64,000 nucleotides of DNA from Pisaster brevispinus (GCA_023634235.1 JAMKCF010000007.1:20962592-21026591); one strand, 5' to 3'. Shown: positions 12,997 through 27,500, counted from the first letter of the stretch. Translations and numbers: made by a program. Notes: generated by a model not told the origin, from the sequence alone.

Positions 12997-15900
12997 TAAC
13001 AGATAAGGTCATATTGGGAAGGAAACCTCATTGAACAAGATTGAAATTAATGAATAAACAAATCATACATGTGTAAATACGTATGTATGATTTTATAATA
13101 ATTAAACTCGCTGGTCAATAAGATTTTTAAAAAACAAACACTTAGAATAGTTCATGTGATTGTGGAAGAACAAGGAAGTTGTACAGTTAATGTAGGTCAA
13201 TCAGCCACCCATCCCGGCACTCCCCCCCCCCCCCCATATGAATCATTTAACATAGTATTTGTAATTGTGGGGGAGCATCAAGGTTGTTCTTTACTCTAAG
13301 AATCATTGCCTGAAGTACAACATGTACTTTCTGACGATTTTCAATTCATTTCACTACTTTGTGGTAAGTGAAATTAGAATTCTGATGATTTATTTCCAAG
13401 CAGTGGGAGAAATTAATCTACAATTTCAGTATCGTCAAGTAGTTATTGTGTGACGAAGATTGTATTCTAGCACAGACTGTAGACACATGACAGATCAAAT
13501 CAGTGTATTGTGATGCTGGAGACTGCTTTTGAAAATCTAATGCATCAGAAGTTACCATGATGGATCAGAACTGTGCAGGAACAATCAAATAGTGTCCAAG
13601 TCATCTTGCCATGAGAAAATCAGATTCAGAAGCATCATTGGCCTGAACAAAGATTTACACATTCAAGTCATAAAAAACCCAACTATCATTCAACTAATTC
13701 TTGAAAATGGAAAAGCAAATGAATACTTGTCTGATTTTGTTTTTATGCCCACAATGTTGTGTCTTGACTTTGAGCTTCAAAATTGTATTAATAGCAGAAA
13801 TCTATCCAAGTATTTTTGTTCCCCCTAGAGTACAAGTGCTTCCTTTTCAAGGAAAAGCAAGCATATGCTTCCAATTATGCAGCCACCATTTGAAGAGTTG
13901 TGTCAATTTACCTTTTTGGACTGAACAATCTTGTTTCATCATGGTCTCATTAGGTCAAGTAACTAAGTGTTTCTCAAGGTCTAGATTTATTTAAATTTCT
14001 CAGATGGATTAATTTACTATATAAGTTGGTAGAGTTTGATATTTGAATCAAAACTATTGTGTGTGCTGAGGATTGCAACAACTTTTTGTATCGTGTTTGT
14101 TGGGTTCGCTTGTTCATCATAGAATTATAAGCATGATACACATGTTATGCCACCATGACTTATGCTTTTGCACTGATTCAACAAAATAATGACTCTTGAC
14201 AGCCTCCAAGAAATTTACAAGAAAGGTCCTGGTTCATTTTGAAAACTTTCTTGTATATGCTTGACATGTACTTCATACGGTAACTCCTAAGTTTGACAAT
14301 TGCTAAAACTTCCTCCGTATACTCATTAATCTGTCTACTTGTAAGTAGACATCGTTAATTGTTTCTAATGAAGATCTATCTATACAACAAACTCCCCGAG
14401 TCACGTTCGCACTTAAAGTCAACCCTCCTCCTTTCTTTCCTCTTTCTTCCTTGGCCCAAGGTAATTCTGAAGCCACTAGTACCCGCCATTGTTCCTGGCC
14501 ATTTCTTTCTAAAGTTCATTACCTATTCTTAGGTTCACACTCTCTGTACAGAGGGATTCAATTTTGAAAGTGCAGAAGATTGGTTCAAGGACTGAGTAAT
14601 TCAATTGGCTATCCACACCAAATGTGGTGCGAGTGTCTACATCGTATGGATCAAGGTTGGGCTTGTAAATCTCGCTGTTTGTGTGCCATGAATTGTACAA
14701 AGGCGAACTTCAGAAAGTAGGTTGTTGGAAATGCTGCCAGGGCTTTTTTTATTGGCGCCACAACAAAATAATTTGTTCCTTGTGAATGCATGGATTTCTT
14801 TAAATGTTAAAAAGATGTAAGAACGAGGGTAGTCTACTTGTCTCCCTTGAGATTCTTTGCATTCTTTTAAATCTGGGCACCTTTCGTTTTTTGTGTGTGC
14901 GACTACAACTCAGAATAACATTTTCCTTTTGATGTATGGGATGCGAGATGCAATACTAACATAACATGCCATTTAAAATAATGTGATTTAGGTAAAAAAT
15001 ATTACAATGTGATAAATAATGGAAATTTCAAGGGCAGGGTGTTAATGCATAAGTTCAGACTTGATGTACTTCAGAAAACATTACCATTGCTTGAGTAAAT
15101 AATTGCGTCGGAAATAAAGAATTTTATAATAGTTTTTTTTACTTAATGTGTGATAATCTCTGTATACTTAGTGCTTTCCCAAGTCCTGCGAAGATCCACG
15201 TTACTATTGCTTGGTCTTTAATTCTAAAACTTTTTGTGGAGATCATCTTTTGCTTTTTGTAAGAACTTTTGAAGTTCTGTTGAAGCTCCTTTTTTGTTTT
15301 AAGATCTCTCCTTTTTCGGCTTTTTGTCTTTTTACGGCGCTGTCTGTCAGCTGTATTCATAAAGAAAAAACCTTAGTGAGACCACTTAAAAATAAAAGTT
15401 CTTGTGAGGTACTCATGAGTACTTTGGGGAATTTTACTTCCATCAAACGCTTTGTTTTCTCTAACAGTATTCTCAACCCTTCACCACCCTGTTTGTCAGC
15501 AACCCTGTACTGACTCCTACTCATACATCAAACCTATACGTCAAGCCTGTACCTTTAGGGAGGGCACATATATAAGTGCAATGCCCTGCCCATAAGTCAA
15601 TATCACTGTGTATTTGGTTGAGCTGCTTGGAACTCACCAAGAGACATTACGCACGGCCACTCTGTCTCTTCGCCAAGATGCCTAGAATACATGTGCATTG
15701 TTTCAGAAGACCACTCTTCCCCACACACCCAAGAAAGTACACAGGGGTGGGGTCAGTGTACTTCGTCTCAAGTCACGTTCATATCGATTCTTGATTGAGA
15801 CAGAGCTCACCGCCATTAGGTCTCCTTATAAACAGAACACTGAGCTTTAAGCTTCATTTAGTCCGTCAGTTACAGGACTTGCTTAGTAGTTAGCATAGAC

Positions 15901-16270
15901 GTACTTTAGACACAAAACAATACCTACCTAAGATGAACACAGTCATGGGTGAAATTAGGAGGAATAAGTGACATTCATGAGGGGACCAGATAATCACACC
16001 TTCCAAGGATCCTGCCCGCACCCCCCCCCCCCATCTTGCTTTTTTTTCTCTAATAGGAATAACAACTTTCTGCCCAATGTGTTCTCATGTTTCAATAAAT
16101 TATTCAGCAAGCAATTTCTTAGCTGAAGTCATAGAAACATTGTTAGAAATATTCATCAACTCGTATAATTTCTATGATTTATTTTTAAAAAAAATTCACA
16201 GCCTAATTTAAGAAGTTATCTCAGAACTGTCAAATCAAATGTTTTGAGGAAAAATTAGAAAGGATTCAGA

Positions 16271-17842
16271 AAAATACCTGTACATGTACATGCAAAGTCC
16301 AATTTGAACCAACATCTTACTTTCAAAATACCTGTACATGTACATGCAAAGTCCAATTTGAACCAACATCTTACTTTCAAAATACCTGTACATGTACATG
16401 CAAAGTCCAATTTGAACCAACATCTTACTTTCAAAATACCTGTACATGTACATGCAAAGTCCAATTTGAACCAACATCTTACTTTCAAAATACCTGTACA
16501 TGTACATGCAAAGTCCAATTTGAACCAACATCTTACTTTCAAAATACCTGTACATGTACATGCAAAGTCCAATTTGAACCAACATCTTACTTTCAAAATA
16601 CCTGTACATGTACATGCAAAGTCCAATTTGAACCAACATCTTACTTTCAAAATACCTGTACATGTACATGCAAAGTCCAATTTGAACCAACATCTTACTT
16701 TCAAAATACCTGTACATGTACATGCAAAGTCCAATTTGAACCAACATCTTACTTTCAAAATACCTGTACATGTACATGCAAAGTCCAATTTGAACCAACA
16801 TCTTACTTTCAAAATACCTGTACATGTACATGCAAAGTCCAATTTGAACCAACATCTTACTTTCAAAATACCTGTACATGTACATGCAAAGTCCAATTTG
16901 AACCAACATCTTACTTTCAAAATACCTGTACATGTACATGCAAAGTCCAATTTGAACCAACATCTTACTTTCAAAATACCTGTACATGTACATGCAAAGT
17001 CCAATTTGAACCAACATCTTACTTTCAAAATACCTGTACATGTACATGCAAAGTCCAATTTGAACCAACATCTTACTTTCAAAATACCTGTACATGTACA
17101 TGCAAAGTCCAATTTGAACCAACATCTTACTTTCAAAATACCTGTACATGTACATGCAAAGTCCAATTTGAACCAACATCTTACTTTCAAAATACCTGTA
17201 CATGTACATGCAAAGTCCAATTTGAACCAACATCTTACTTTCAAAATACCTGTACATGTACATGTACATGCAAAGTCCAATTTGAACCAACATCTTACTT
17301 TCAAAATACCTGTACATGTACATGCAAAGTCCAATTTGAACCAACATCTTACTTTCAAAATACCTGTACATGTACATGCAAAGTCCAATTTGAACCAACA
17401 TCTTACTTTCAAAATACCTGTACATGTACATGCAAAGTCCAATTTGAACCAACATCTTACTTTCAAAATACCTGTACATGTACATGCAAAGTCCAATTTG
17501 AACCAACATCTTACTTTCAAAATACCTGTACATGTACATGCAAAGTCCAATTTGAACCAACATCTTACTTTCAAAATACCTGTACATGTACATGCAAAGT
17601 CCAATTTGAACCAACATCTTACTTTCAAAATACCTGTACATGTACATGCAAAGTCCAATTTGAACCAACATCTTACTTTCAAAATACCTGTACATGTACA
17701 TGCAAAGTCCAATTTGAACCAACATCTTACTTTCAAAATACCTGTACATGTACATGCAAAGTCCAATTTGAACCAACATCTTACTTTCAAAATACCTGTA
17801 CATGTACATGCAAAGTCCAATTTGAACCAACATCTTACTTTC
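16271..17842. repeat. 54-bp minisatellite, 29 copies, with an HNF4-type site in every unit
   Basis: Twenty-nine tandem copies with a period of exactly 54 bp, except the 19th (starting 17243), which is 60 bp because of one extra CATGTA. By eye the other units are identical, and both edges are sharp. Each unit contains the 12-bp palindrome TGTACATGTACA, then ATGCAAAG and CAAAGTCCA. CAAAGTCCA is the motif described as specific for HNF4 nuclear receptors. Because 54 is a multiple of three and the unit has no stops in several frames, ORFs of over 500 codons appear on both strands. These are artefacts of the repeat. The near-perfect identity suggests recent expansion or homogenisation, and the copy number may be variable or mis-assembled. 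Confidence 0.97.
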
Positions 17843-20800
17843 TTTTGAGTTTTTTAAGTCATCTCTGTGCTTCAAACAGTAGGTTACTTTTCCCTATGAG
17901 CTACTATAAATGTCTTTTAAAAATACTTCTCTCTGTTAAATTTGTTAGTGACACCAGATATCTCTGACGGAACTAACCACAAACGACTTTAAAAATAGCC
18001 TGTATATCCTCTTCTATTGCAGTACCAGTAGAATTATTGAAGTCTTGTATTTATGCTCATTGTAGATTTTTATTTGTGCATCCCAAATAATTGATGAGTG
18101 TGGCTGTTGGATAATTATTTCTCGTATTAAGTGTAGTTCAAACCCTGAATGTACAGACACAAGTTAATTGGATTTATCCCTCTTGAACACAGGAACAAAT
18201 AATATTTAAAAAAAAAGAACAAAACAAACCAACTAAAAACGATGTTTAAATTAATTTCTATAATAATTATGAACTAGGGAACATGTGCCTGATGACACCA
18301 GATTTTTCCTGTTGAATAGACTGTATTGTCGCCATTTCAAATTAAGAATGCCATGTAGTGGAAAAAGCCTAGTTTATAGAAAAATAAACAGGAAAATGAA
18401 ATTGTGACACCATTAAGCAAACAAACTGCATACTTGTATAAAGCAACTTAACAAACTGGGAAACTTCTATTGTTAGTAATCGAGGTATTTCAACTTTGTT
18501 AGAAAATCCAAGGTTAACTTTTATTTATGTTTTTTTTCCTCTCTTTATTTGTGCATGTTTTCCATGGAGCCAGGTAGTTAGCACATGTTGAAGTTGTATG
18601 AGTGAAAAATTTGACACTGAGATAGCTTAAATCTTTAGTTGTGGTAAATCTTTACTTCAGAACAGAGATGTTGAGACATTGGATGTATTCCCCACAGTAT
18701 ATAAACACATCGGTGTAGGGAACCTACTGGGAAAACCTCGTAATATTATTGTACATTGTACATGCAGCACACACTTGGCTGCATCTTCAACTGTTTAATC
18801 ATGTTTATACTTGTATGAGTAAATGCAAAGCAATCCATAGTACAAACAAGGATACAAGCAATTGTTCTGCAAAAATTTCCTCGCATCATAATGTGCACAG
18901 ATCTTTGCAGAATGTAATACCACTAAAAGTAATTTGACAATTCACGTACGCTTTAATTTTATTCTGGAGTGTTTCTTCTGAATTTAAATTCAGCTGGTAA
19001 TTTGCTGGTAATTCAGCTGATACTTTGCAAAAACTATTTATTTGGTAAGAATCAACACTTTATTTTTATATTAATAGTGCCAGATAAGATAATTTAGAGG
19101 TTGATTTTATTGAAACAGTTTTCAAAAGTGTGATGAGAGCGCAAAACAAGTAAAGCCAAGCAATCCACGAGAAATCCCCTGTATTATAAAGCTCTAGAGC
19201 TTAATATTCTCAAATCATACCATGTTTGTTTAAAAAAAATGTAATTGGTTGCCACCCTTCTGACAGAGATAGAGTAAGAGCATTTATGAAAGCAGAGAGA
19301 TGGTGTGACTGACACGGCCCGCCCCCATCCTTGCACCCTTAACGCTGTACTTTTTATCTATTTGGGTCATTGCCTACTGAGAAACTGGATCAGCACGCTG
19401 AATATTGATTGGAGGCTGTACCTTTCTGCCGCGTAATGATTACCTGACGTGTACTAAAGCAAGAATGCATTGCATATTGGTTTAATCCCACAGTATCATC
19501 ACCAATACCCTCTTTTTTTCCCTTCGTGGATGAGCCAGTGCGCGTCGTTGCACAATCCCTTCCCGGACTGAGCCATACATCTGTCAGCTTAAAGCCTGCC
19601 ACCCACTGTCCGCGACCCTTCACGCGCTGCACTTTTGCCAGTTCAAAGCCACGGCGGCGGCGCGGCGATATCAGCGAGATGAACGGCCTTGGAGTCAAGC
19701 GGAAGAAATTCCAAGGTGGAAAGAAAAAAAACCGCTGAGGTCCCAATCTCTAAAGGCACATTTTGTCTGCTTGAATTGTTTATTATATCAATTTTGATTG
19801 CAACCTTGAAGCTGGTAGTAGTGCATCACTGGTGACCTTGTTGTGAAGAGAACTATCGATGTTTTGCTGAATTTGAACTCTTGTGGGGCCAAATTAATGC
19901 TGGATTGTCTGTTGGTAAAACTTGAGCGAAAGAAACAAATTCAAAGTCTTTGAATAGTTGCCGATACGTACTTGAAATAAATTGTAAATACTGTGCAATG
20001 TACCCTGCCTATTCACCAAGGTTTCAACTTGATAAATGGAATTTCTAATGTTAATTCAGTCTTGATTCCTTTTCAAGGACTGAATAAATGAAACATTGTC
20101 TGCTGGTTAAAAACAGAACTTGAAGCTGGACAGAAGAAACACAACGTAAATTAAATCTTATGTGGGCCTGTAAAAGGAAGTACTCTATACTAAGAAATGT
20201 AATTGTTCAAGAGAACTTGCAATTAAATCTTACAAATTAACTTTTTTTCCATTTGAATAGATACGAATTTAATAACAATCCTTGTGTAGTTTTACACAGG
20301 AGTTAAAAAAAAATCCTCGTGTTCAACAGATTTTACAGAACTGAAAAATCTAAAAACTTTGTTGTTTTTTTTCAAGAAACTTCAACATTGAGTTATATTC
20401 CCATGATAAAAAAAACATTCCAATAGCTTTTGAGAATAGTTTTATCATTGTAAAGTAATAATATTCTCCGGTTTGATCCTCTGGGAACAAGAGTTTCTTT
20501 CCACAGATTGTCCCAGGACAATCATTGCTGATGTCATCAGTGATGACCTGTACCAAGAATTGTCATAATTGATGTAGGTCTATATGCTTATGCTGAAGAG
20601 CTGCAGACAGTGTTCTAGCAAAGGTTGGATCATGGGAACCCAAGTGACCCAAGTTTGCAAAGGACGTGGGATTGAGATGTGAATCGAAGAAAAGGATTCT
20701 CACTCGGATTCTCACTTTTGATGAGACCTCATCACAGACCTCAATCTTGACCATGACAAATTCTCAAAATTTAAACCAGTGAGAAAGTGTCTTGCTAGCT

Positions 20801-23800
20801 TCTGGCAGCAGACAATAAATAGGGCAACATCCTGTCTGTAATTTGAATGCATCCTTCTCAATGTCATCATTGGGAGGCATTACCACCTTTATTATGAGAG
20901 CCGTTGTTTGTGTCTGATTTCACTGAATTAGTACGTCACCTGAAAGAAAATAGATTCCTTTTTGCAAATTCTAAATTTGTCTGTGCAGCTGTTTTGGATG
21001 ATATCACATTTCTTTTACATAACCTTATATTTTTGTTTTTATTTTTGATGAGCTTGATGTATTTGGTTTTACTACCCACTTGAGATTTCACAGGTTTGCT
21101 TTGATTTTGTTACATATAAAAAACAAAGTGGTTTGCTTTGCACAAGGTATCCAATTAACATATTGTATGTTTTGGTTGTAAGTCATCAATATTTATTGGA
21201 CATACAAACATGTGCATGTAATTAAAATCGCTTGTGCTGTATGTCATAATTGAGAAAAAATAAATACACTCTGAAGTATTTGACATGCTTATAATTCACA
21301 GCAATAAATTTTGAAAAACCAAGCTGTAAATTATGATTAGGAATTTATGTTGCAGCACATTACTGACATGTAGCTCTGATGCGGTGGGGATAATGTGTTA
21401 AAATTGATGGCAAAGTCCTGTGGGATCCTTTGCTAGACATAAAGGGTAAATATGTTCATGGTCCAAGCAGTTTCAATACATTATGCACATCAACCTAGTC
21501 AAGCAAACATCACTCCTGGCACAAATGCCACATTTATATTAATATTGTAACTACATATTGCAGCCGCAGTTCTTAATCTGGAGAAAACAGTTGAATTTAC
21601 TTTTTTATTGGAAACTTCAGCAGTTATTCATTAAATGTTTGTTACTGTTGCAAAATTAAATGCACAATATATTATCCTCATTACCATTGAACAAAATTTA
21701 TACTGAACTGGTCATATTTGCATTTTAATCAGGCTTTTTTATTTGTTAAACAGTTTGTTGAACAAAGATAGACATAAGCTAATATTGGCAATAGAGATAC
21801 TTGTGTATTTTTAATGTTTTTTTAAAAACACAATTCATAAGAGATTTCAAGTTGTAATTCATTAACGCAAATCTTAACCTGGGAAATAGCAGCAACAAAT
21901 CATTTAAGTAGAATAAAACCTGATCAAATAGAAGCACTTTAAATTGGAACACCAAGTGTGGTTTTTACATCATTTCATTTTTTGCGCAATCAACTTGTCA
22001 TTCATTTCTTTTACTGAGTTGTGGTTTTCCTACTATATTTGAGTAGTCCCAGCTGATTTCCTACCTCCCCCCAGGTAGTAGCTACTAAGCAGGACTGTTC
22101 TTTTCAGAACTAAGTAGTCTCCCGAAATCTGAAATCTACTTGGTCGGTGGCAGTAGAATAAATGTCCAGACAAGTTCTCAAAGAACAAATCTACACAAAC
22201 AAAGTAGATATAAACACATGGGGTTACCGGAAAATGAATATACGCTGATACTTCACCATGGGATGCCTCAAAACCAATATTATATTTTTACCTTAAAAGA
22301 TTAGATAACTTTGAACTATTCAGAGAATGTAACAATGTAGTAGTTTCCATAAAGAGTAAAAAAAGAGACACTTTAGAGGGACTTGTCACAACTTTTTTTA
22401 GGAATATGTGGTGATATAACAATTTGTATTATAAAACAACGACATGTGAAATGTAGAACTCAAAGATAGTAATTGTTTTCTGAAAAAAATTAAGAGGCAA
22501 AAACACGTTATTTCTGTTTATTTTAAAAATATGATCTTGGCATACTTATTTGTTGGATTTTTTAAACCACAAGCTCATGGGAGAACTATTTCTCAAGATG
22601 ATCAATATATTTAAAAAAAGACCTTTCCTGGTATAATTTTATTGTAATGACACCAGATTTGTTGACGACCTTTTAAACTTTGGCTTCTAATACATGTATC
22701 TACAGGAAAAAGCATTCACTCATGCACACAATGAACTACACCGTTCAATTGAATAAAAAGTCCTTCCATTCATTCATATTGGTAATGGTCTGACCATCAC
22801 AGGCTATGCATTTCTTTCAAAACCAATATTTGTGTACGCATTATCAATTCACAACTCCTACTGGGGGTCATTAATTTGTTATAAATAGCCATGACCTAGC
22901 CAATGTCTGAAAGCATTAAGGGTAAAGGTCATGCTGTTTGGCGTCCCTTCTGCCTGGTCAAAACAAAACAGCTCTAGAGATGAACTTGACCTAACTAAAA
23001 ATACAAGTGGTCAAGTTGAAATGAGTAAAAGAGATTATTACTATTGACTGTGTGCATTATGTACACAGTGCCCGCCTAAATAATTGAGATCTTTACAATA
23101 TTCATTCTCTGTGTAAGATATATACTTTCACACAGTAGAAGTGGTTATACGGAAACTGAAATAAAATTGGGCCTTTGTGGTTAAATTGACATGCCTTTTT
23201 TAAGTGTAATTACTTAAGTACTATTTTTCCAACAACTCTTCAGTTTTAAAGTTAAATCTCTTGCCTAAACTTAACAGGCACACTTTTAATTTTCAAAATT
23301 CCTGCCCCCCCCCCCTCAATCTCCTTGTGTCAAGAACCCGACTGATTGTTTTAAGTGTCTCTAATTGTCTGTTTTAATTTTTTTATTCTGAAAGTTCTGG
23401 CGTTTTTCTTTTGAGTATGTAGAAAACCACAAACTCGCTTTTGTCATCAGTTTAATTACCTTTCATTGGGACATACCCTCATAAAACAAAAACGTTCTAA
23501 TTAGAATTACAGAAAAAAACATTGTCTCTCCTTTCTGGTTTGCCCTCAACGTTCCTAAGTGCAAGGGTCAGATGGCATTCTTATCCCAAAGCTGCATTTT
23601 AGGTTTAAACAAAAGAACAAAAAGGATAGGCCGACTTTCTGCAGTGAAATGTGATGTTTGTCACGGACAGAGTAATTAGCTTGAAATCTGTTGTCCAGTG
23701 CAGTCAACAAGTGTAAAAATTCTTGAAAAAATATGTAGATATTTGAGGCAATTTGTAATATTCACCTGTAAACAAAACACTTTTGAAGTATATTTAAACA

Positions 23801-24160
23801 GTGTTTAGGACAATGATTTTCGATATGGGTACATTTTTTTACATCTCAGTTTTAGGATTGATTCTGTATTTTGCCTTCTTTGTGCATGGTCTGGGGCCAT
23901 TTTAAAAGGGACTTCAATAATGTGGATATGGAGTAGAGGGAGTGGATATGGACTCATGTCAGACGCTGTGGTTTCATACGCAGGTGGTGTCTGGCCAGTC
24001 CTTGACAGCTACTAAGGTCACTGACTGCTGATCAAAAAGACTCTTCCAACTCCAAAATAGGAATCGAAAACCAACAAAATAAAGCATAGCTTTTTAGTGT
24101 TATCACGTCCTTGTAGCTCTTTTCATTTGTCAGGTTAGATCTTTTGATTACCCGCTTGGC
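17843..24160. other. Intronic sequence with one GC-rich island; no supported gene
   Basis: AT-rich DNA apart from 19516-19740, where CpG-rich sequence gives open frames on both strands. The + frame 19526-19738 ends RKKFQGGKKKNR; the minus frame covers 19390-19746. Neither matches a family I know. The rest shows only poly-A/T runs and short inverted motifs. Confidence 0.45.
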
Positions 24161-24560
24161 TTAATAAGCGTCTCTGCATGCTACTTTGTTTACTTTTCGC
24201 CCGGCTTTTGTCAAGTTCAAGTACAGGGAGCACCCCTGCCAATTGAGTGGTAGGGTCCTGCTGTCTTTGTGAGAGGAGGTCATCCACCGTTGCTGGTGTT
24301 CTAGATTACACTGCCTAACGAAGAGCAAGAGGCTGTGCCCACCATGAGGTGAAACGTTCAAGGAAAAATGCAAATGAGACCGGGCGTTTAGCGACAGGCC
24401 CCGACTGAGACTCAGTCTCACGGCACAGATGGGATGCCGGCCTTTTATGCATATCTCTAATGGCCCCTTGTCCTCTGACATAGCCCCACCTACCACCTTT
24501 CAGTGGTAGGGGTTAGCTGACAGTGTGGTGACACAAGAGGGCAATTCACACGATTTGACT
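24161..24560. other. Hairpin-rich, GC-elevated block in the NR0B intron
   Basis: Contains the octamer ATGCAAAT (POU-type) near 24369, a perfect 15-base palindrome GACTGAGACTCAGTC at 24403-24417, and a hairpin CCTACCAC-CTTTCA-GTGGTAGG at 24489-24510. A 111-codon minus frame (24496 to 24161) crosses it without a recognised domain. It may be a regulatory element or an old mobile-element fragment. Confidence 0.3.
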
Positions 24561-27500
24561 GAACTTGGATTCTATTCTGGGAATAGAAATGAAGAAGGGA
24601 ACCAGATCAGAGGAAAAAGAATATCTAATTTTGTAGAATCCCAGTCGCCTTCTCATTAACAGGAAGAAAGTTGAAGAGTTCATGAAATACCGTGTGTGAA
24701 TTTAGCAGAAGGGCATGCATTCATAATTTCTATACAGTAACAACCAGCATCGGACGTATGTTGATCAAGTGGCATTCACCATGTTGGCCAACAGCAATAG
24801 ATTGCAGTTCCAGTCCAAGTTAATCATTCATACTTTCTTAATTTGACCCACAATTGAAAAACAACTCTCCAGCGAAGAAATCTTGTTCAAGTCAGAGACT
24901 TCCAACCAATTTCAATTTAATCTGTGTCTGTTCAATTTACTCTTTGTCAATTTCAGTATGCAATTAAAACAAACAAAATTGAAACAAAAAAAACCTTCTT
25001 TTTGAATGCATGAATTATGCACAAAGCAGACTAATTTAAGTTTGTTGATTTGGGTAGAAATCACATTTTTATTCCAGAATTTGACCAATTCAGAAAATTT
25101 TAAGGTTGAAATAATCTAGAAAAAGGCACTGAACTGTGAACACCGAACTGGAAACTAATTTAAATAGATCAAATTGTGGAGGTTTTGTGCAAAATAAAAT
25201 GTCAGAAACAAACAGTCAAAGGCACTGGAAAAAAAAATTCCAGGTAGTGTAAAATTTATTTGCAATCCTATTTAAGAGTCATTGGCACATTGTGGTTGAA
25301 TTCCTCTGAATATTAAAAAACAACAACTTGTGATTATTTCTACATGGAAATAGGTAATCAACGGGACAGGTGATCCCTTCCAGATTAATTTATGACATAT
25401 ATTTCATGTTTCCTTGAAAATGATGGCATGTCAGCTCTCGGGATGTTTTTGCCCTGCTTTGGAATCTGATAATCTTCCTTGGGAAAAATTCAAACTGTGT
25501 GGGTAAAAATTCCCCTTCAAACGAAATGGAATGTGCAAGAAAGCATGCCCAAGAAAAAGGTAAAATAAACATGTCAATTTGGGTAGTTTATTAGACAATT
25601 GGTGATGTGTTTGCCTCACAGTCAGATGTCTTGGCTAGTGTTATAAAGCCAAGGCTGTTGCATGTGTTTATAATGCACAACTTGATTGGCTCAATAAAGT
25701 CATTAAAGCTGCAAGCACAATTTGGTTTTCTCTCAAGTTTATTTCTGATTCTTCAGCAATTCTTTGGATATTATTTGCTCTTGGAGCGCTTTGTACTCAA
25801 TAAATGCTTCGGGCCAAATTTGTCAAGCATTCATACAAGCAATTTACTCTGTAAATTGAAAAACTAAAACAACATGAATCTAGTGAAAGTGTATGTGAAA
25901 AGCTCTGAAATATACTGGTATTCATATTTCGTTTAGTAAATTTATTTTGGGGTCTTTTTTTACGACATAATCAATGTGTATTTTAATGAAGATGCAACAT
26001 TTGTAATTTGATACACGTGTATTCCATTCCATTGCATCCAATTTCCAATTTAAACAATTTGCCCTCAATCAATTTGTCATTTTTAAATGTATAATGGTTG
26101 CTTGAAAAATCATAAAGAGGAAAATGTCACAATCGGAAAAGAATTCTGGGGATGATTGGGCCCTCGTAATATAGAATAAAAAAGAAATTGATTTTATGAT
26201 ATTAAAAAGTGACTGTTATCAAGGACTGTATGGTCCCTTTAACAAAAGGAAGGTCACTATATTAGTGAGACAAACAAAGCCCATGTTATGAAGGCTGGGG
26301 AAAATCATCCGTTATTTCATTTAATTATTTCGCTTATGAAATTCAGGGATGCTGAAGAAATGTGACCTAATTTGACAGGTATATTCACTGCAGCCTGGAC
26401 ACCTGCCTTCAAATGATTAACAAATTTATTATGTGGTAAATGTAGGAAAAATTGCTGTACCATAAAATGTCTCAACATTTTCTGGTTCAGTGATATTGAA
26501 TGTTGGTATCACCTTGTTTTATAATCAGAAATGTAATATTTTATTTACATTCTAGAGAGCCACCAAATTTGTGTTCCTCAGTCAGTAATGCCCTCTTAAG
26601 GTGTTGGTTATTTTTGTTAGAGAATTAGACGTTTCAAAAAGACATTCCAACATGTAGACGGTATTTCCTTTCAGAATCTGTAAACAGAACACACATTTTG
26701 TTTATCTTCTTTTTACTAAATGCACATCATTTGGGCGGGTATTTTCGACTTGTCAAGTTACTAAATCATCAAACTGTCCATTCTTCATTGTAACCAACCA
26801 TGTGAGATCAATTGACCATTCTCTTTGAGTTACCTTAGAAAGAAAGTGTTTGTTCGGTAATTATAGCCGTACTGAGTCATTTAATATCCATGCAGACCAT
26901 TGCTTTGTGAAATGTAATCTCAAAAGGCAACAAATTTTGACAGTGTCGTCTTTTGACAGTGCTAGGACTAAGACACTCAAAAAAAGTGCACAAGTTTGGA
27001 AGCATAATTTCCAAAGATGTTTTACATCATCTTAACTTGAAGTTGACTCCCATCAATTCTGTTGTTTGTGTAGGTCAATTGTGAGTGTGGGGCCCACTGA
27101 ATTGTGAGTATGGGGTCTACTCTACAGTAAAATTGATGTCTACCCAGGCATGATAGTAAACCTGTCCTTAGAAGCCTTTGTGTTGACCGTCCATACTGGA
27201 TGTATTTGTTGACCAGTCCAGTCAGGCCATGAAGTGACCTTGGCTGACCTAGTTTAGTCCAGTTCATTTGAGGACAGGTCCTGGCTTGCTGACCTGGGAC
27301 ATAGTTGGGTGGTCAAGATATCAGCTGTCAGCTGTCTTGTTGGATTATGAACCCATGACTTGAAGTGATTGTAAACTGCCGCTGTGTAGGGCATTAAGAA
27401 GACATACAAAGTTTGTTAAAGATATTGTCTGTTACTTGTTTTTAAAAGTCAAGATGTGTTTGTGAAACTCTAAGCATCTCAACAGTTCTGTTTTGAGTAT

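Noticed and set aside
16235..17875. Three ORFs of 514-546 codons (two on -, one on +) with perfect 18-residue repeats
   Set aside because: They are produced by a 54-bp tandem repeat lacking stops in several frames. All three follow the DNA period exactly, with identical codons in every copy and no start context, splice or polyadenylation support.
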